Positions 32,441-42,875 of a stretch of 64,000 bases of DNA are shown here, piece after piece. This DNA is from Flavobacterium sp. (GTDB lineage Bacteria; Bacteroidota; Bacteroidia; Flavobacteriales; Flavobacteriaceae). Every line of letters starts with the position of its first letter. Position 1 is the first letter of the stretch. Made by a program: the position numbers and the translations under genes. The stretch lies in NCBI RefSeq assembly GCF_030146175.1, contig NZ_JASLCE010000043.1:42092-106091 (forward strand). The letters run 5' to 3'. Under the pieces are notes generated by a model that worked only from the letters and a program-made list of their open reading frames with translations, did not search any database and was not told the DNA's origin.

Positions 32441-34025
32441 GTTGATTTTACAGCATGTCTCCTATATACATCCCAATAGGGAGCTTTTATTTGACGACCT
32501 GAATCTGGTTGTTAACAATTATGACAAAATAGCCTTAATCGGGCATAACGGCGTAGGAAAGTCCACGTTGTTTCGGATCATCACCGGAGCTGTACCAATT
32601 TCCGGAGGTCAGTGTACTATTCGTACCGAACCGTATTATATACCACAGGTATTCGGACAATTTAACGAGCTTACCGTAGCTGAAGCTTTACGGATTGACA
32701 GAAAATTACAGGCACTATCCGAAATCCTCTCCGGTACTGTAACTGAAGAAAATTTTACGACGCTCAACGACGATTGGACATTGGAAGAACGTTGTCGGGA
32801 AGCTTTGTGCTACTGGCAATTGGACGGTATCGACCTGAATCAGCCGATGCATACGTTAAGCGGCGGACAAAAAACCAAAGTTTTTCTGGCCGGAATTGCC
32901 ATACATCAACCGGAATTGGTTTTATTGGATGAACCCAGTAATCACCTGGATCGTACAGGACGTCAGTTGTTATATGACTTTATCCAATCGTCCAATATAG
33001 CGATGATTGTAATCAGTCATGATCGCAAGTTGCTAAATCTACTCGATATAACCTGCGAACTAACACCAAACGGGATTACGACCTATGGCGGTAATTATGA
33101 TTTTTATACCACTCAAAAAGAGATCGAAAAGAATGCTTTACACCAGGATATTCAAAGCAAGGAAAAGGCCTTAAAAAAAGCAAAAGAAAAAGAGCGGGAA
33201 ACCTTGGAGCGCCAACAAAAACTGGATGCAAAAGGAAAAGGCAAACAGGAGAAATCCGGAGTGGCAAGAATAATGATCAATACTATGCGGAATAAAGCTG
33301 AAAACAGTACTTCCAAACTAAAAAGCATTCATGCCGAAAAAATAGGCGGTATCGCCAAAGAATTACAAAATTTACGAGCTACAGTACCGGATAGCGACAA
33401 AATGAAATTTGGTTTTGGACTACCGGCACTACATAAAGGCAAATTATTTTTTAAAGCAACGGAACTAAATTTCTCGTATGACAATAGGCCACTATGGAAA
33501 CATAATCTAAATATTGAAATCGCAAGCGGCGATCGCCTGACGATAAAAGGAGATAATGGTTCCGGAAAGACCACATTGATTCAGATTATTTTAGGCAATT
33601 TGCAACCTAAAATCGGAATAATTCACAGAATACCGATTAAAACAATCTATATCGATCAGGAATATTCCTTAATCGATAACGGTATAACGGTATACGAGCA
33701 GGCGCAACAGTTCAATACGGCTGCTTTGCCGGAACACGAGATAAAAATGCGTTTAAATCGATTTCTGTTTACTTATGATGACTGGCAAAAGCCTTGTAAA
33801 GTCCTTAGTGGTGGAGAGCGAATGCGTTTGTTGCTTTGTGGTCTTACGATTGGAAATGAAGCGCCCGACTGTATTGTTCTGGATGAGCCGACAAATAATC
33901 TGGATTTGCAAAATATCGAAATTCTTACCGCTTCGATAAATGAATACAAAGGAACCCTGATTGTCGTTTCCCATGATGCTACTTTTTTGGAACAGCTGCA
34001 TATTGAGAGAGAAATAGTACTATAA
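32439..34025 (+). CDS. ABC-F family ATPase, probable antibiotic-resistance (ribosome protection) type
   Basis: A 528-residue soluble protein with two ABC domains. Domain 1: Walker A GHNGVGKST (near 35-43), LSGGQ near 142, Walker B LVLLDEPSNHLD near 162. The charged linker (KEKALKKAKEKERETLERQQ..., near 235-310) is the interdomain arm that reaches into the ribosome. Domain 2: Walker A GDNGSGKTT near 371, LSGGE near 449, CIVLDEPTNNLD near 475. There are no membrane domains. ABC-F proteins act on translating ribosomes; resistance types displace macrolides, lincosamides, pleuromutilins or phenicols. The attenuator-like leader supports a drug-induced resistance role. Housekeeping ABC-F function is the alternative. 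Confidence 0.85.
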   Translation: MLILQHVSYIHPNRELLFDDLNLVVNNYDKIALIGHNGVGKSTLFRIITGAVPISGGQCTIRTEPYYIPQVFGQFNELTVAEALRIDRKLQALSEILSGTVTEENFTTLNDDWTLEERCREALCYWQLDGIDLNQPMHTLSGGQKTKVFLAGIAIHQPELVLLDEPSNHLDRTGRQLLYDFIQSSNIAMIVISHDRKLLNLLDITCELTPNGITTYGGNYDFYTTQKEIEKNALHQDIQSKEKALKKAKEKERETLERQQKLDAKGKGKQEKSGVARIMINTMRNKAENSTSKLKSIHAEKIGGIAKELQNLRATVPDSDKMKFGFGLPALHKGKLFFKATELNFSYDNRPLWKHNLNIEIASGDRLTIKGDNGSGKTTLIQIILGNLQPKIGIIHRIPIKTIYIDQEYSLIDNGITVYEQAQQFNTAALPEHEIKMRLNRFLFTYDDWQKPCKVLSGGERMRLLLCGLTIGNEAPDCIVLDEPTNNLDLQNIEILTASINEYKGTLIVVSHDATFLEQLHIEREIVL

Positions 34026-34035
34026 TTACTTCTTT

Positions 34036-34068
34036 ACACCTGACAGGTTTTCAAAACCTGTCAGGTGT
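34036..34068 (+). terminator. Terminator of the ABC-F gene; member of a repeated palindrome family
   Basis: ACACCTGACAGGTTTT and its complement meet with almost no loop. Nearly identical palindromes occur at 49610-49642 and 50764-50796, so this is a repetitive extragenic palindrome that also serves as terminator. Confidence 0.85.
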
Positions 34069-34213
34069 TTGTGTAGGTAAAGATATATATGCGTATTGCG
34101 AATAATAGATTGGTGTTGTTTTAGAATGTATTGTTGAAATGTGAATAATATACCATAACACACATATTGTAATTTATAAAGATTCTATTTTTCACAGATT
34201 GCAATTCTTTCTT

Positions 34214-34244
34214 TTTGAAGAGCGATAATAATGAATTATTTTTG
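34214..34244 (+). promoter_or_regulatory. Promoter of the T9SS/RHS operon
   Basis: TTTG (34214-34217), a 19-bp spacer and TATTTTTG (34237-34244) form a complete Bacteroidota promoter. Transcription is expected near 34251, upstream of the ATG at 34275. The rest of 34069-34213 shows nothing notable. Confidence 0.7.
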
Positions 34245-34274
34245 CAGTCCACTAACTTAATTGACAACTGTTTA

Positions 34275-35882
34275 ATGACAAAAATGACGAATCGTGCCTT
34301 ATTACAAGGCAGGATTTCGGCACTACTATTGCCATGCCTTTTTCCGATGGTATCCCAGGCACAGGATATCTTATGGGAAAAATCGTATGGTGGTAAACAT
34401 GCCGAGTTCCTCGCAGACGTACTGCCCACGCCCGACTATGGGTTCCTCTTAGCTGGCAGTTCCTTATCCGACAAAAACGGAAACAAAGAAATGGTTTCGA
34501 GCGGTAATTTCGATTACTGGCTCTGGAAAATGGACGAACACGGATCACCCGAATGGCAAAAAAGCTATGGCGGATCCGGTATGGATTTTCTTCAAAGTGT
34601 ACAACTCACAACCGATGGCGGTTTTATTCTGGCCGGTGTATCGGATTCCCCGAAAAGTGCCGGAAAAAAAGACGACTCCAAAGGTCATGATGACTTCTGG
34701 ATTGTAAAACTCGACGCCAAAGGAGCCGAACAATGGCAGCGTACTATTGGTGGAAACGGTCAGGAGCAACTGGCTTGTATCCGTCGTACCAAAGATGGCG
34801 GTTATATTGTAGGCGGTTCGTCCGCATCGGGAAAATCCGGTGACAAAACGCAAGCGAACTTTGGCAACCTGGATTACTGGGTAGTCAAATTGCGTTCGGA
34901 CGGTACGATCGAATGGCAACAAACCTATGGCGGAAAACACCTTGATCAGTTGAAAACGATCGAGCAAACTCCGGATGGCGGCTATATCATTGGTGGTTAT
35001 TCCAACTCGCCGGCTTCCGGAAATAAACTCAACGACAATATAGGCGTGGGTGATTACTGGATCCTTAAAACCGACAAACAGGGTGGTATCGAATGGCAAC
35101 GTACCTTAGGTGGTGATGGTGATGATCACCTGACGGCACTGATCCAATGCAAAACCGGAGGCTATTTATTAGGCGGAAGTTCCAATTCGAACCCATCGAA
35201 CGATAAAAGTAAGGCTAACGGTAAAGGAACCGACTTCTGGGTGGTACGATTGGACACGGACGGGCAAACCATTTGGCAGGAAACCTACAATTATGGTAAA
35301 ACCGACCTGTTAACTTCGATTATTGAGAATGACGATCATACGTTTTTAATCGGTGGTTATGCGCATACCGAAGTAGGCGAAGGCAAAAAAGATAAAAAAG
35401 ACATCAACGACTATATCGCGGTAAAAATAAACGATAAAGGCGAAGAAGTATGGAGTAAAACCGTAGGAAGTGATGGGGAAGATATCTTAGGCCGATTAAT
35501 CGAAACCCGTGACGGTGGTTATCTGCTTGCCGGAACCTCCAAAGGGAAGCCCTCGCGCAATAAAAGCGGCGGACATGGCGGTAGCGATTTTTGGGTGGTA
35601 AAACTTAAAGATCGTTATAAAAAAGAACTGGACAAACCGGCCATTGAAGCCCTTCCTAACCCGGCGCAACAATTTACCAATATCATTGTGGGTTACGATT
35701 TCCAAACAGGAACCGCTTCGGTATTCGATCTTTCGGGACGACAACTGCAACAGTTCTCGATCGACAGTCGCACCGTACCGGTTGACTTAAGTCAGTACCC
35801 GGAAGGTATCTATATCGTAGAAATCCGTACCAACGTACAACACAACTCGGTAAAAGTCATCAAGGGCATCCAACCTAAATAA
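34275..35882 (+). CDS. T9SS-secreted repeat (beta-propeller-like) protein with type A sorting domain
   Basis: A 535-residue protein. I chose the ATG at 34275 because a frame opening at 34215 precedes the promoter; an ATG at 34284 is also possible. The signal runs to SQAQD. Then come about seven repeats with consensus D-W-VKLD--G---WQ--YGG---D-L--I--T-DGGYI-GG-S-S, a delta-60/propeller-like array. The last ~75 residues (EALPNPAQQFTNI...VFDLSGRQL...YPEGIYIVEI...KVIKG) are a type A T9SS sorting domain, which directs secretion through the outer membrane and surface attachment. First gene of an operon with two RHS/YD proteins. Confidence 0.88.
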   Translation: MTKMTNRALLQGRISALLLPCLFPMVSQAQDILWEKSYGGKHAEFLADVLPTPDYGFLLAGSSLSDKNGNKEMVSSGNFDYWLWKMDEHGSPEWQKSYGGSGMDFLQSVQLTTDGGFILAGVSDSPKSAGKKDDSKGHDDFWIVKLDAKGAEQWQRTIGGNGQEQLACIRRTKDGGYIVGGSSASGKSGDKTQANFGNLDYWVVKLRSDGTIEWQQTYGGKHLDQLKTIEQTPDGGYIIGGYSNSPASGNKLNDNIGVGDYWILKTDKQGGIEWQRTLGGDGDDHLTALIQCKTGGYLLGGSSNSNPSNDKSKANGKGTDFWVVRLDTDGQTIWQETYNYGKTDLLTSIIENDDHTFLIGGYAHTEVGEGKKDKKDINDYIAVKINDKGEEVWSKTVGSDGEDILGRLIETRDGGYLLAGTSKGKPSRNKSGGHGGSDFWVVKLKDRYKKELDKPAIEALPNPAQQFTNIIVGYDFQTGTASVFDLSGRQLQQFSIDSRTVPVDLSQYPEGIYIVEIRTNVQHNSVKVIKGIQPK

Positions 35883-35890
35883 GAAATTAC

Positions 35891-38800
35891 ATGAAAAAAA
35901 TACTACTCACCTTACTGCTTTTAGGGCTTTATGGGACAACTATGGCCCAGGAAACACCTCCGCCTAGTCCTACCGCAATAGTTGTACCCGAGGTAACCAA
36001 ACCTTCGGTGGACGCCTTTGCCTTAACCAAATTCGGAGATATCCCGATTAATGAATACTCCGGAATGGTCAATGCTTCTATTCCGCTTTATACTGTGCAA
36101 TCCGGGCATCTTTCCTTACCGATAAGTTTAAACTATAATGCTGCTGGGGTTAAATTGAGCCAACCGGCTACCTGGACTGGAATTAACTGGACACTTAGTG
36201 CCGGAGGAGTTATTACCCGAACGGTAAATGATAAACCCGATGAAGCCGACTATCTGGAAGGAAGGCTGACCGCTGAAATGATTGATCCGGCCGGTTTGTA
36301 TAACGGTTCCTCTCATGCTATTTGGTTAAACCGGATTTTTGCGAAGCTACGTAGGATATGGGATGTGAAGCCCGATCAGTTTTATTTTAATTTTCCGGGC
36401 TATTCCGGTAGCTTTTTCTTCGACGTGAATTTTGTACCACGTCTAGCCAAAGCGGATAGCAATCTTAAAATTGAAATTATGGGAAGTGATCCCGATAACA
36501 AGATTCGTTTCCGTCAGTCGCAGGAATTTCGTTTGATCACCCCGGAAGGAATCAAATATTATTTTGGAGGTGCTACTGCCACCGAAACCACCTTTGTCGG
36601 GACACGTATGGATAATCCGTATGTCCCAACGGCCTATTATCTAACCCGGATTGATCATCCGGAGAGTGGTACCATCCTGTTTGAATACGACTCGGACTCG
36701 GTAAACAGAACCATTCGTATGGATCAGGTAGAAAACCTAACGGTGAAGGTATATGAATTCGATACCAGTACCCGCGATTGTATTCGTCCGCCAACGGTTG
36801 AACAGGATCATACGACCACCACTACTAATACGATTACCGCTAATGGTAAGACCTTAACCAAGATAAAAGGGGCTGGCTCCGAAATCACGTTTAACAGTGC
36901 CAATGGTTCTTCGTTGCATTATCGAAAAGTGTTAAATAGTGTTGAAATAAAGCAAGGTGGGGCAGTTGTCAATACAATCAATTTAACCTACCTGTTTCCC
37001 GGTTTACCAACTTTTTCAGAACGTTTTTTCCTGACCAAAGTAGAGTTCAATAAAAACAACAACTATGGTCACGGACGTAAATACGAACAATATACTCTGG
37101 AATACGATGATCCGCTAGGATTGCCTACGCGAACCAGTTCGGCACGTGATGCATTAGGATATTACAACGGTAAGACGTTTAATTCGACCGCCTTGCCACA
37201 AAACAACGATTTGTATTTCCATAATTATTATCCGAATCTGGCCGACAGAAGTTCCGATTTTGCCAGTGCTGTAAAAGGATCATTAAAGAAAATCAGTTAT
37301 CCGACCGGAGGCTATTCGGAATTTGAATACGAAATGGAAAAATCCAAAGACTATGTTGACGGAGGAATCACAATGGATATCTGGCGTAACAATCCGGCGA
37401 GAAACCCGGTTAACAAAACATCGGTAAACAGTGCAATTACAGGGGATTTATACGAAAATCCGGATGGAACCTTTGGATTTACAGGTGCTTTTGAAAGTCA
37501 AACCGTTAAAGGGATTATCAATGTTCTCTCGAATAGTCAGATGGGGCATACCGATGTTATTGTGTTGAAAATTTCGGATTTATCAGCCAATACCATACAG
37601 GAGATTACTTTCCGAATGCCGGATGGCAATCAGGAAATAGGAACCGGTAGGTATGATTTTTCAAAGGAGTTTACTTTTGATATTGTAAAAGACCATCAAT
37701 ATGCTTTCCAACTCTATAACAACTACCAATTTTCAACCACGCAGTTTGATGCGCAACTTTATTTTACTTATCGCAAAGGAACCAAACTAATAGACGACGG
37801 AAAGCTACGGGTTAAGCGTACGACGGATTATACGGCCGCAAGTGAACAGGCTTTTGTAAAACGGTACTACTATACTTCTATGGAAGATTATTTTAAAAAT
37901 CCATTGGATTTGGTAACCTTTCGAAAAAATCACGAGTATATTACCGATTGGCAGTTGACCAAATGTTGTAATGGAGGTGGTGAAGCGCCACTAGAACAAA
38001 AGCAACAGTTTGAAATCAATTTTAGAACGTTTTCTTCTAATCCGCTTACCCCAACTAGCGAACTGGAACGCAACTACGAACACGTACTGATCAGCTATGG
38101 CGGAGATAACTTTGAATTGGGCGGAAAGTACAAACGTTTTCATAACAACACCTTTGGAATCAATGAGGATATATGGCCGATACATCAGAGTGTATTCCAA
38201 CAAGAAAGAGCCAGTTATAAAGGAAATGCAGGGGATATTTATCAGGGTACCTTACTGGAAGAAATCGATCTGACAAAACGAGGCAGCACCTTGTATAAGG
38301 TTCGACAAAAAAACTGGCAATACCGCTATGAAGACGTAGCGAGTATCACTGGCGTTATCGGAGGATATGCCTTCTTTAACTGTGTATTCAAGAATAGTGG
38401 GATTACCAACTTTGACCTTCGTAAATACCAACTGTTATCTCGAAAAGCACAGTTAATCAAAGCAAAAACCTATGACTTTACCACTCCGGTATTATATACA
38501 GTGAATCCGGAGAGCAACCCGACAGCTTATTTGTCCACTACAGAAGACTATTGGTATGATGGGCTGATCGGTTTACCGACCATGATTGTAACCACCACAA
38601 GCGAAGACGGCATGGTAAGCCGCGTGCATTACACGTATGCCAATCAGACCAATTTGGTACCGGATGCTACACCTGCACAGATCGCAGCCCTGAACAAATT
38701 AGTTGAATTAAACAAAGTATCCCAGCCGGTTATGGTTCGAACTTTCTACGGACTTGCTAATGGAATTCCCCCTTTAACCGGAACCAAAGTCACGTATTAT

Positions 38801-39268
38801 AAAAGCTGGAACAATAACCCGAACCGAATCTTACCGGAGCTGGTGCGTTTTTCAAAAGGAAGCGGTGCTTTGGAAGATCGTATCCTGATCGAGAAATACG
38901 ATGCATACGGAAACATGACGCAAGTACGACTAAAAGACGGCGCCCCTACCTATTACCAATACAACAATCGGAATCAGGTAATGCTTAAAATTGAAAACTT
39001 TGTCCCAGGCGATCCTGGTAACGGAAATGATGAGGTAGTATTACCGGAACCAGTGTTAGGCGCTCCCTGCACTTTTAGTCAAACCTATCCGGGATCTATT
39101 GTGACGTATTATTACTATGATGCCACGACCTTTTTGTTAACCCGAACACTGGATACCAATTGTCGGAATACGTATTACGAGTACGATAGTCTGATGCGTT
39201 TAAAACGCATAAAAGATCATGACGGCAATATCATCGAGGAGTATGACAACAATTACAGAACCAACTAA
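35891..39268 (+). CDS. Large YD/RHS-repeat secreted protein
   Basis: A 1125-residue protein with signal peptide MKKILLTLLLLGLYGTTMAQ. The N-terminal part (PSVDAFALTKFGDIPINEYSGMVNASIPLYTVQSGHLSLPISLNYNAAGVKLSQPATWTGINWTLSAGGVITRTV) is the SpvB/TcdB-like sheet seen in Bacteroidota RHS proteins. YD-type repeats appear toward the C-terminus (KYDAYGNMTQVRLKDGAPTYYQYNNRNQV, YEYDSLMRLKRIKDHDGNIIEEYDNNYRTN). It has no toxin tip and no T9SS domain that I can see. It starts 8 bp after the T9SS gene and is followed 10 bp later by the second RHS gene. It probably forms part of the same extracellular shell or secretion complex. Confidence 0.82.
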   Translation: MKKILLTLLLLGLYGTTMAQETPPPSPTAIVVPEVTKPSVDAFALTKFGDIPINEYSGMVNASIPLYTVQSGHLSLPISLNYNAAGVKLSQPATWTGINWTLSAGGVITRTVNDKPDEADYLEGRLTAEMIDPAGLYNGSSHAIWLNRIFAKLRRIWDVKPDQFYFNFPGYSGSFFFDVNFVPRLAKADSNLKIEIMGSDPDNKIRFRQSQEFRLITPEGIKYYFGGATATETTFVGTRMDNPYVPTAYYLTRIDHPESGTILFEYDSDSVNRTIRMDQVENLTVKVYEFDTSTRDCIRPPTVEQDHTTTTTNTITANGKTLTKIKGAGSEITFNSANGSSLHYRKVLNSVEIKQGGAVVNTINLTYLFPGLPTFSERFFLTKVEFNKNNNYGHGRKYEQYTLEYDDPLGLPTRTSSARDALGYYNGKTFNSTALPQNNDLYFHNYYPNLADRSSDFASAVKGSLKKISYPTGGYSEFEYEMEKSKDYVDGGITMDIWRNNPARNPVNKTSVNSAITGDLYENPDGTFGFTGAFESQTVKGIINVLSNSQMGHTDVIVLKISDLSANTIQEITFRMPDGNQEIGTGRYDFSKEFTFDIVKDHQYAFQLYNNYQFSTTQFDAQLYFTYRKGTKLIDDGKLRVKRTTDYTAASEQAFVKRYYYTSMEDYFKNPLDLVTFRKNHEYITDWQLTKCCNGGGEAPLEQKQQFEINFRTFSSNPLTPTSELERNYEHVLISYGGDNFELGGKYKRFHNNTFGINEDIWPIHQSVFQQERASYKGNAGDIYQGTLLEEIDLTKRGSTLYKVRQKNWQYRYEDVASITGVIGGYAFFNCVFKNSGITNFDLRKYQLLSRKAQLIKAKTYDFTTPVLYTVNPESNPTAYLSTTEDYWYDGLIGLPTMIVTTTSEDGMVSRVHYTYANQTNLVPDATPAQIAALNKLVELNKVSQPVMVRTFYGLANGIPPLTGTKVTYYKSWNNNPNRILPELVRFSKGSGALEDRILIEKYDAYGNMTQVRLKDGAPTYYQYNNRNQVMLKIENFVPGDPGNGNDEVVLPEPVLGAPCTFSQTYPGSIVTYYYYDATTFLLTRTLDTNCRNTYYEYDSLMRLKRIKDHDGNIIEEYDNNYRTN

Positions 39269-39278
39269 AACCTGCAGT

Positions 39279-42200
39279 ATGAGAAAATTACTTATAGCCT
39301 TATTGTGCGCGCCGGTTTGGATGGTGGCACAAACGAATACCCAAAACTGGACCAAGAAAACCAGCTATCGGGAGGCCAATAGTGGCCGACCGGCTTCAGC
39401 GGTGACCTATTACGATGGACTGGGTAGACCGATACAACAAAATATAAACAAACAATCCGGTACCGGAAAAGACGTGATTACCCATATTGAATACGATAAG
39501 GGACGTCAGTTAAAAGAATACCTGCCATACCCGGCTTCAACCAACGATATGAGTTATCAGGCCGGAGCACAGTCGGCAACGTTAAGCTACTCGCAATATA
39601 GCGGACAATATCCCTTTAGCGAGAAACAGGTAGAGTTATCTCCTTTGGCACGAGCATTAAAGCAAGGTGCGCCCGGGGCGGATTGGCAAATCAAACCGGA
39701 TGGGAATATGGACCATGCCATAAAAATGGATTATCAGACCAATGGTGCAAACGAAGTCAAAAACTATTTTGCAATAACCACCTGGGATAATACGAATGGT
39801 CTTTATACGATACAGTTGCAGGACAAAGGATTTTATGCGATCAATCAATTGTATAAAACGATTGTTAAAGACGAAAACTGGACTTCAGGAAGTAACAATA
39901 CCACTGAGGAGTTTAAAGATAAAAATGGACGTGTGGTTTTAAAGCGTACTTATAACAATGGAATCCACGATACCTATTATGTGTATGACATCTATGGAAA
40001 TCTGACCTATGTAATTCCACCACTGGTGACCAATCCGGCTTCACAGTTGGACGATTTGTGTTATCAGTATAAATACGATTCCCGTAATCGTATGGTCGAA
40101 AAGAAACTACCGGGCAAACAATGGGAGTTTATTGTTTATGACAAAATCGACCGCGTGGTTGCCACCGGACCGGCTTTATCACCTTTTGGCGGTACACAAA
40201 CCGGTTATCTGATCACCAAATACGATGCACTTAACAGAACTGTCTATACCGGATGGTTACAGACTAATACTACCCGAGCAAGTATGCAGGAGCAATACAA
40301 TGCTGTGGGAACTATCGTATCAGAAGAACGACTTAAAGTGAATGTTACGCAAAGCGTCGATAATGTTGCTATTAGCTATACCAACAGGGTAATCCCAACC
40401 AGTGGCATGACTCTGCTTACGGTAAGTTATTACGATGATTACACCTATGTAAATGCAATTACGCCGCAGTCGCAAGTGGAAGGGCAAACGGTTGCCACTT
40501 CGATAACCGGGCAATTGACTGGAAGCTGGGTACGTGTTTTAACGACTGCATCGGAGACCTTAAACGAGCAAAGCTATACCCTATACGACCTGAAATACCG
40601 TCCGATTCGTGCCTATACAATCAACCACTTGGGTGGTTATACTCGTGTGGACAGTAAGCTGGATTTTAGCGGAAAAACATTGCAAACCCTAACGTATCAT
40701 AAGTTAAACAGCAGTGCCACGGAATTAAAATTAACGGATACTTTTGTATATACCGAAGAAGATCGTTTAGTATTACATAAACATAAGATTAATGAAGAAG
40801 CGGAACAGTTGTTGACTAAAAACAGTTACGACGAATTGGGTCGATTGGTATCCAAAAACGTAGGAGGTGAGGATACTACCGGAGCCGTTGGATTACAAAA
40901 AGTAGACTACCGTTATAACATCCGCGGTTGGTTAACCGATATTAATAATATTCGTCCCGAAGGCGATCCGATGCTACAAATGGAACAAGGAGATTTATTC
41001 GGGTTTAAAATCAATTACAATCAGGTAACCGAAAGTGAAGAAGGTGGGATATCCTATGCTTCCACCAGTGTGAACGGTCAGATAAAGCCGTTGTATAACG
41101 GGAATATTGCCGAAACGTTTTGGAAAACCAACAGTGATAACGTACTTCGTAAATACGGTTATCAATACGATAATTTAAATCGTCTGAATAAGGCCATTTA
41201 CCAAAAGCCGTCAACCGGAAATCCGGTTCCGGGTTCGTATGACGAATCGGTTAGCTATGATAAAAACGGAAATATCACCTCCTTGAAACGTACAGGGAAT
41301 CTGGATCACCCTACGGTGACCATTGATATCGACGATTTGTCCTATACCTATAACGGAAACCGTCTGATGCGCGTAAACGATGCAACCAATAATCCGGAAG
41401 GATTTAAGGATAACGGATATGGAAATACCTATAACGATTATGCCTATGATGCGAACGGTAATATGACGCAGGATGCGAATAAAAAGATTACGAATATCGT
41501 TTATAATCATTTAAATCTGCCAACAGAAATTCTGTTCAGTGATGGTAATAAAATTACGTATATTTACAACGCAGCAGGTGTTAAGGTAAAGAAAAACGTA
41601 ACGGTATCCGGAACAACAACTCCAACAGATTACCAACAGGGATTTCAGTATGAAAAAAGTATTTTAAAGCTTTTTCCGCATGCTGAAGGCTATGTGAGTG
41701 TAACTTTTGCATTAAGCCGTTATGGTTTTAGTTATGTATTTAACTATACGGATTATTTAGGTAATATACGTGCCAGTTGGGCTTGGGACAGAAGGAACGA
41801 AGTCTTAAAAATAATGGAAGAAAACCATTATTATCCATTTGGCTTAAAGCATACGGCGTATAATACGGAGTTGTATACTTTTGTGTTACCTTTTGATGGT
41901 TCACCAGGCTACAATGTTCCATATTTAGAACAACAAAGTGGTAAACCTGTTGTAAATCCGTATAAGTATAAATACAATGGGAAAGAGCTGCAAGACGAGC
42001 TGGGGCTTAACATGTATGATTATGGAGCAAGGAATTATGATGCTGCAATTGGACGTTGGATGAATATTGACCCGCTGGCGGAAACAAGCAGAAGATGGTC
42101 GCCTTATACCTATGCTTATAATAATCCTATGAGATTTGTTGACCCTGATGGAATGCAAAATGAAGATTGGATTAAAAAAGGAGGAAGAGTGTTTTACGAC

Positions 42201-42872
42201 GCTTCGGTAAAAAGCCAAGAGCAAGCAACATCAATATATGGTGATAATGCTAAAATTATGGCGGAAGGTTCCAGAACTCTCAGTAGAAACGCAGATGGTC
42301 AGATTGATGGCAGATATTCTTATACTTATCACAATAACGGCACGGTTACGGATAAAAATAATGAAATTGTTGATTTTAGCAACGGTGATATTAATACTGA
42401 TGGTGGAACAACTATAGTAAATCCCGAGAATACTTCTGGTACTTTTTCTGGCCTTTCCATTGGAGGAGCCGTGGGCGGTGGAATTTCACTTGAGGCGGGA
42501 TTTGTTAATGACCCGTCTGGTGGACGGGCTTTCTATTTTAGTTTCGGAGGTAATTCCGGTTTCGGAGGAGGAGTTGGATTTAAAGGCGGTATAATAACTC
42601 CGACTGCCAATAACTCTTTTTCGGTAACTGATTTTGGTGGTAACGGGAATTCTTGGAGTGGCTCAGTTGGTCCAGTTTCTCTTGAGCGAGGAGGGACACA
42701 AGGTAGTAGCTATGAAAATTATGGAGAATATATTAAAGGTGCGCAAGAAAGACCTTATATTTATAACGCAGGTAGTCAAACGAGTCATTATCCTGGGATT
42801 AGTACACCTACAAAAATAGGTTTAGGGGGGATGATTACCGAAACCAAGACTTGGACTTTTAGAATTAATTAA
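39279..42872 (+). CDS. RHS-repeat protein with variable C-terminal tip (polymorphic toxin candidate)
   Basis: A 1197-residue protein. The ATG at 39279 starts a signal peptide, MRKLLIALLCAPVWMVAQ. A DUF6443-like N-terminal region follows (ASAVTYYDGLGRPIQQ), then YD repeats (YDELGRLVSKN, YDNLNRLNKAIY, YDANGNMTQD) and the RHS core-closing motif (ELGLNMYDYGARNYDAAIGRWMNIDPLAE...YAYNNPMRFVDPDGM) ending near residue 960. The remaining ~240 residues are a Gly-rich tip (GGAVGGGISLEAGF, GGNSGFGGGVGFKGG) of no family I know. The DNA becomes visibly more AT-rich from about 41.7 kb. By analogy with polymorphic toxins the tip may be an effector; this is unproven. Confidence 0.82.
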   Translation: MRKLLIALLCAPVWMVAQTNTQNWTKKTSYREANSGRPASAVTYYDGLGRPIQQNINKQSGTGKDVITHIEYDKGRQLKEYLPYPASTNDMSYQAGAQSATLSYSQYSGQYPFSEKQVELSPLARALKQGAPGADWQIKPDGNMDHAIKMDYQTNGANEVKNYFAITTWDNTNGLYTIQLQDKGFYAINQLYKTIVKDENWTSGSNNTTEEFKDKNGRVVLKRTYNNGIHDTYYVYDIYGNLTYVIPPLVTNPASQLDDLCYQYKYDSRNRMVEKKLPGKQWEFIVYDKIDRVVATGPALSPFGGTQTGYLITKYDALNRTVYTGWLQTNTTRASMQEQYNAVGTIVSEERLKVNVTQSVDNVAISYTNRVIPTSGMTLLTVSYYDDYTYVNAITPQSQVEGQTVATSITGQLTGSWVRVLTTASETLNEQSYTLYDLKYRPIRAYTINHLGGYTRVDSKLDFSGKTLQTLTYHKLNSSATELKLTDTFVYTEEDRLVLHKHKINEEAEQLLTKNSYDELGRLVSKNVGGEDTTGAVGLQKVDYRYNIRGWLTDINNIRPEGDPMLQMEQGDLFGFKINYNQVTESEEGGISYASTSVNGQIKPLYNGNIAETFWKTNSDNVLRKYGYQYDNLNRLNKAIYQKPSTGNPVPGSYDESVSYDKNGNITSLKRTGNLDHPTVTIDIDDLSYTYNGNRLMRVNDATNNPEGFKDNGYGNTYNDYAYDANGNMTQDANKKITNIVYNHLNLPTEILFSDGNKITYIYNAAGVKVKKNVTVSGTTTPTDYQQGFQYEKSILKLFPHAEGYVSVTFALSRYGFSYVFNYTDYLGNIRASWAWDRRNEVLKIMEENHYYPFGLKHTAYNTELYTFVLPFDGSPGYNVPYLEQQSGKPVVNPYKYKYNGKELQDELGLNMYDYGARNYDAAIGRWMNIDPLAETSRRWSPYTYAYNNPMRFVDPDGMQNEDWIKKGGRVFYDASVKSQEQATSIYGDNAKIMAEGSRTLSRNADGQIDGRYSYTYHNNGTVTDKNNEIVDFSNGDINTDGGTTIVNPENTSGTFSGLSIGGAVGGGISLEAGFVNDPSGGRAFYFSFGGNSGFGGGVGFKGGIITPTANNSFSVTDFGGNGNSWSGSVGPVSLERGGTQGSSYENYGEYIKGAQERPYIYNAGSQTSHYPGISTPTKIGLGGMITETKTWTFRIN

Positions 42873-42875
42873 TCT

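Noticed and set aside
34545..35099. Minus-strand open frame of 184 codons in the T9SS repeat gene
   Set aside because: It mirrors the repeated sense-strand protein motifs and lacks independent support.
34380..35620. Recurring DNA blocks that could be mistaken for a repeat or CRISPR array
   Set aside because: They encode the repeated W-VKLD--G---WQ--YGG protein units; spacing and sequence follow the protein repeat and there are no identical short direct repeats with unique spacers.
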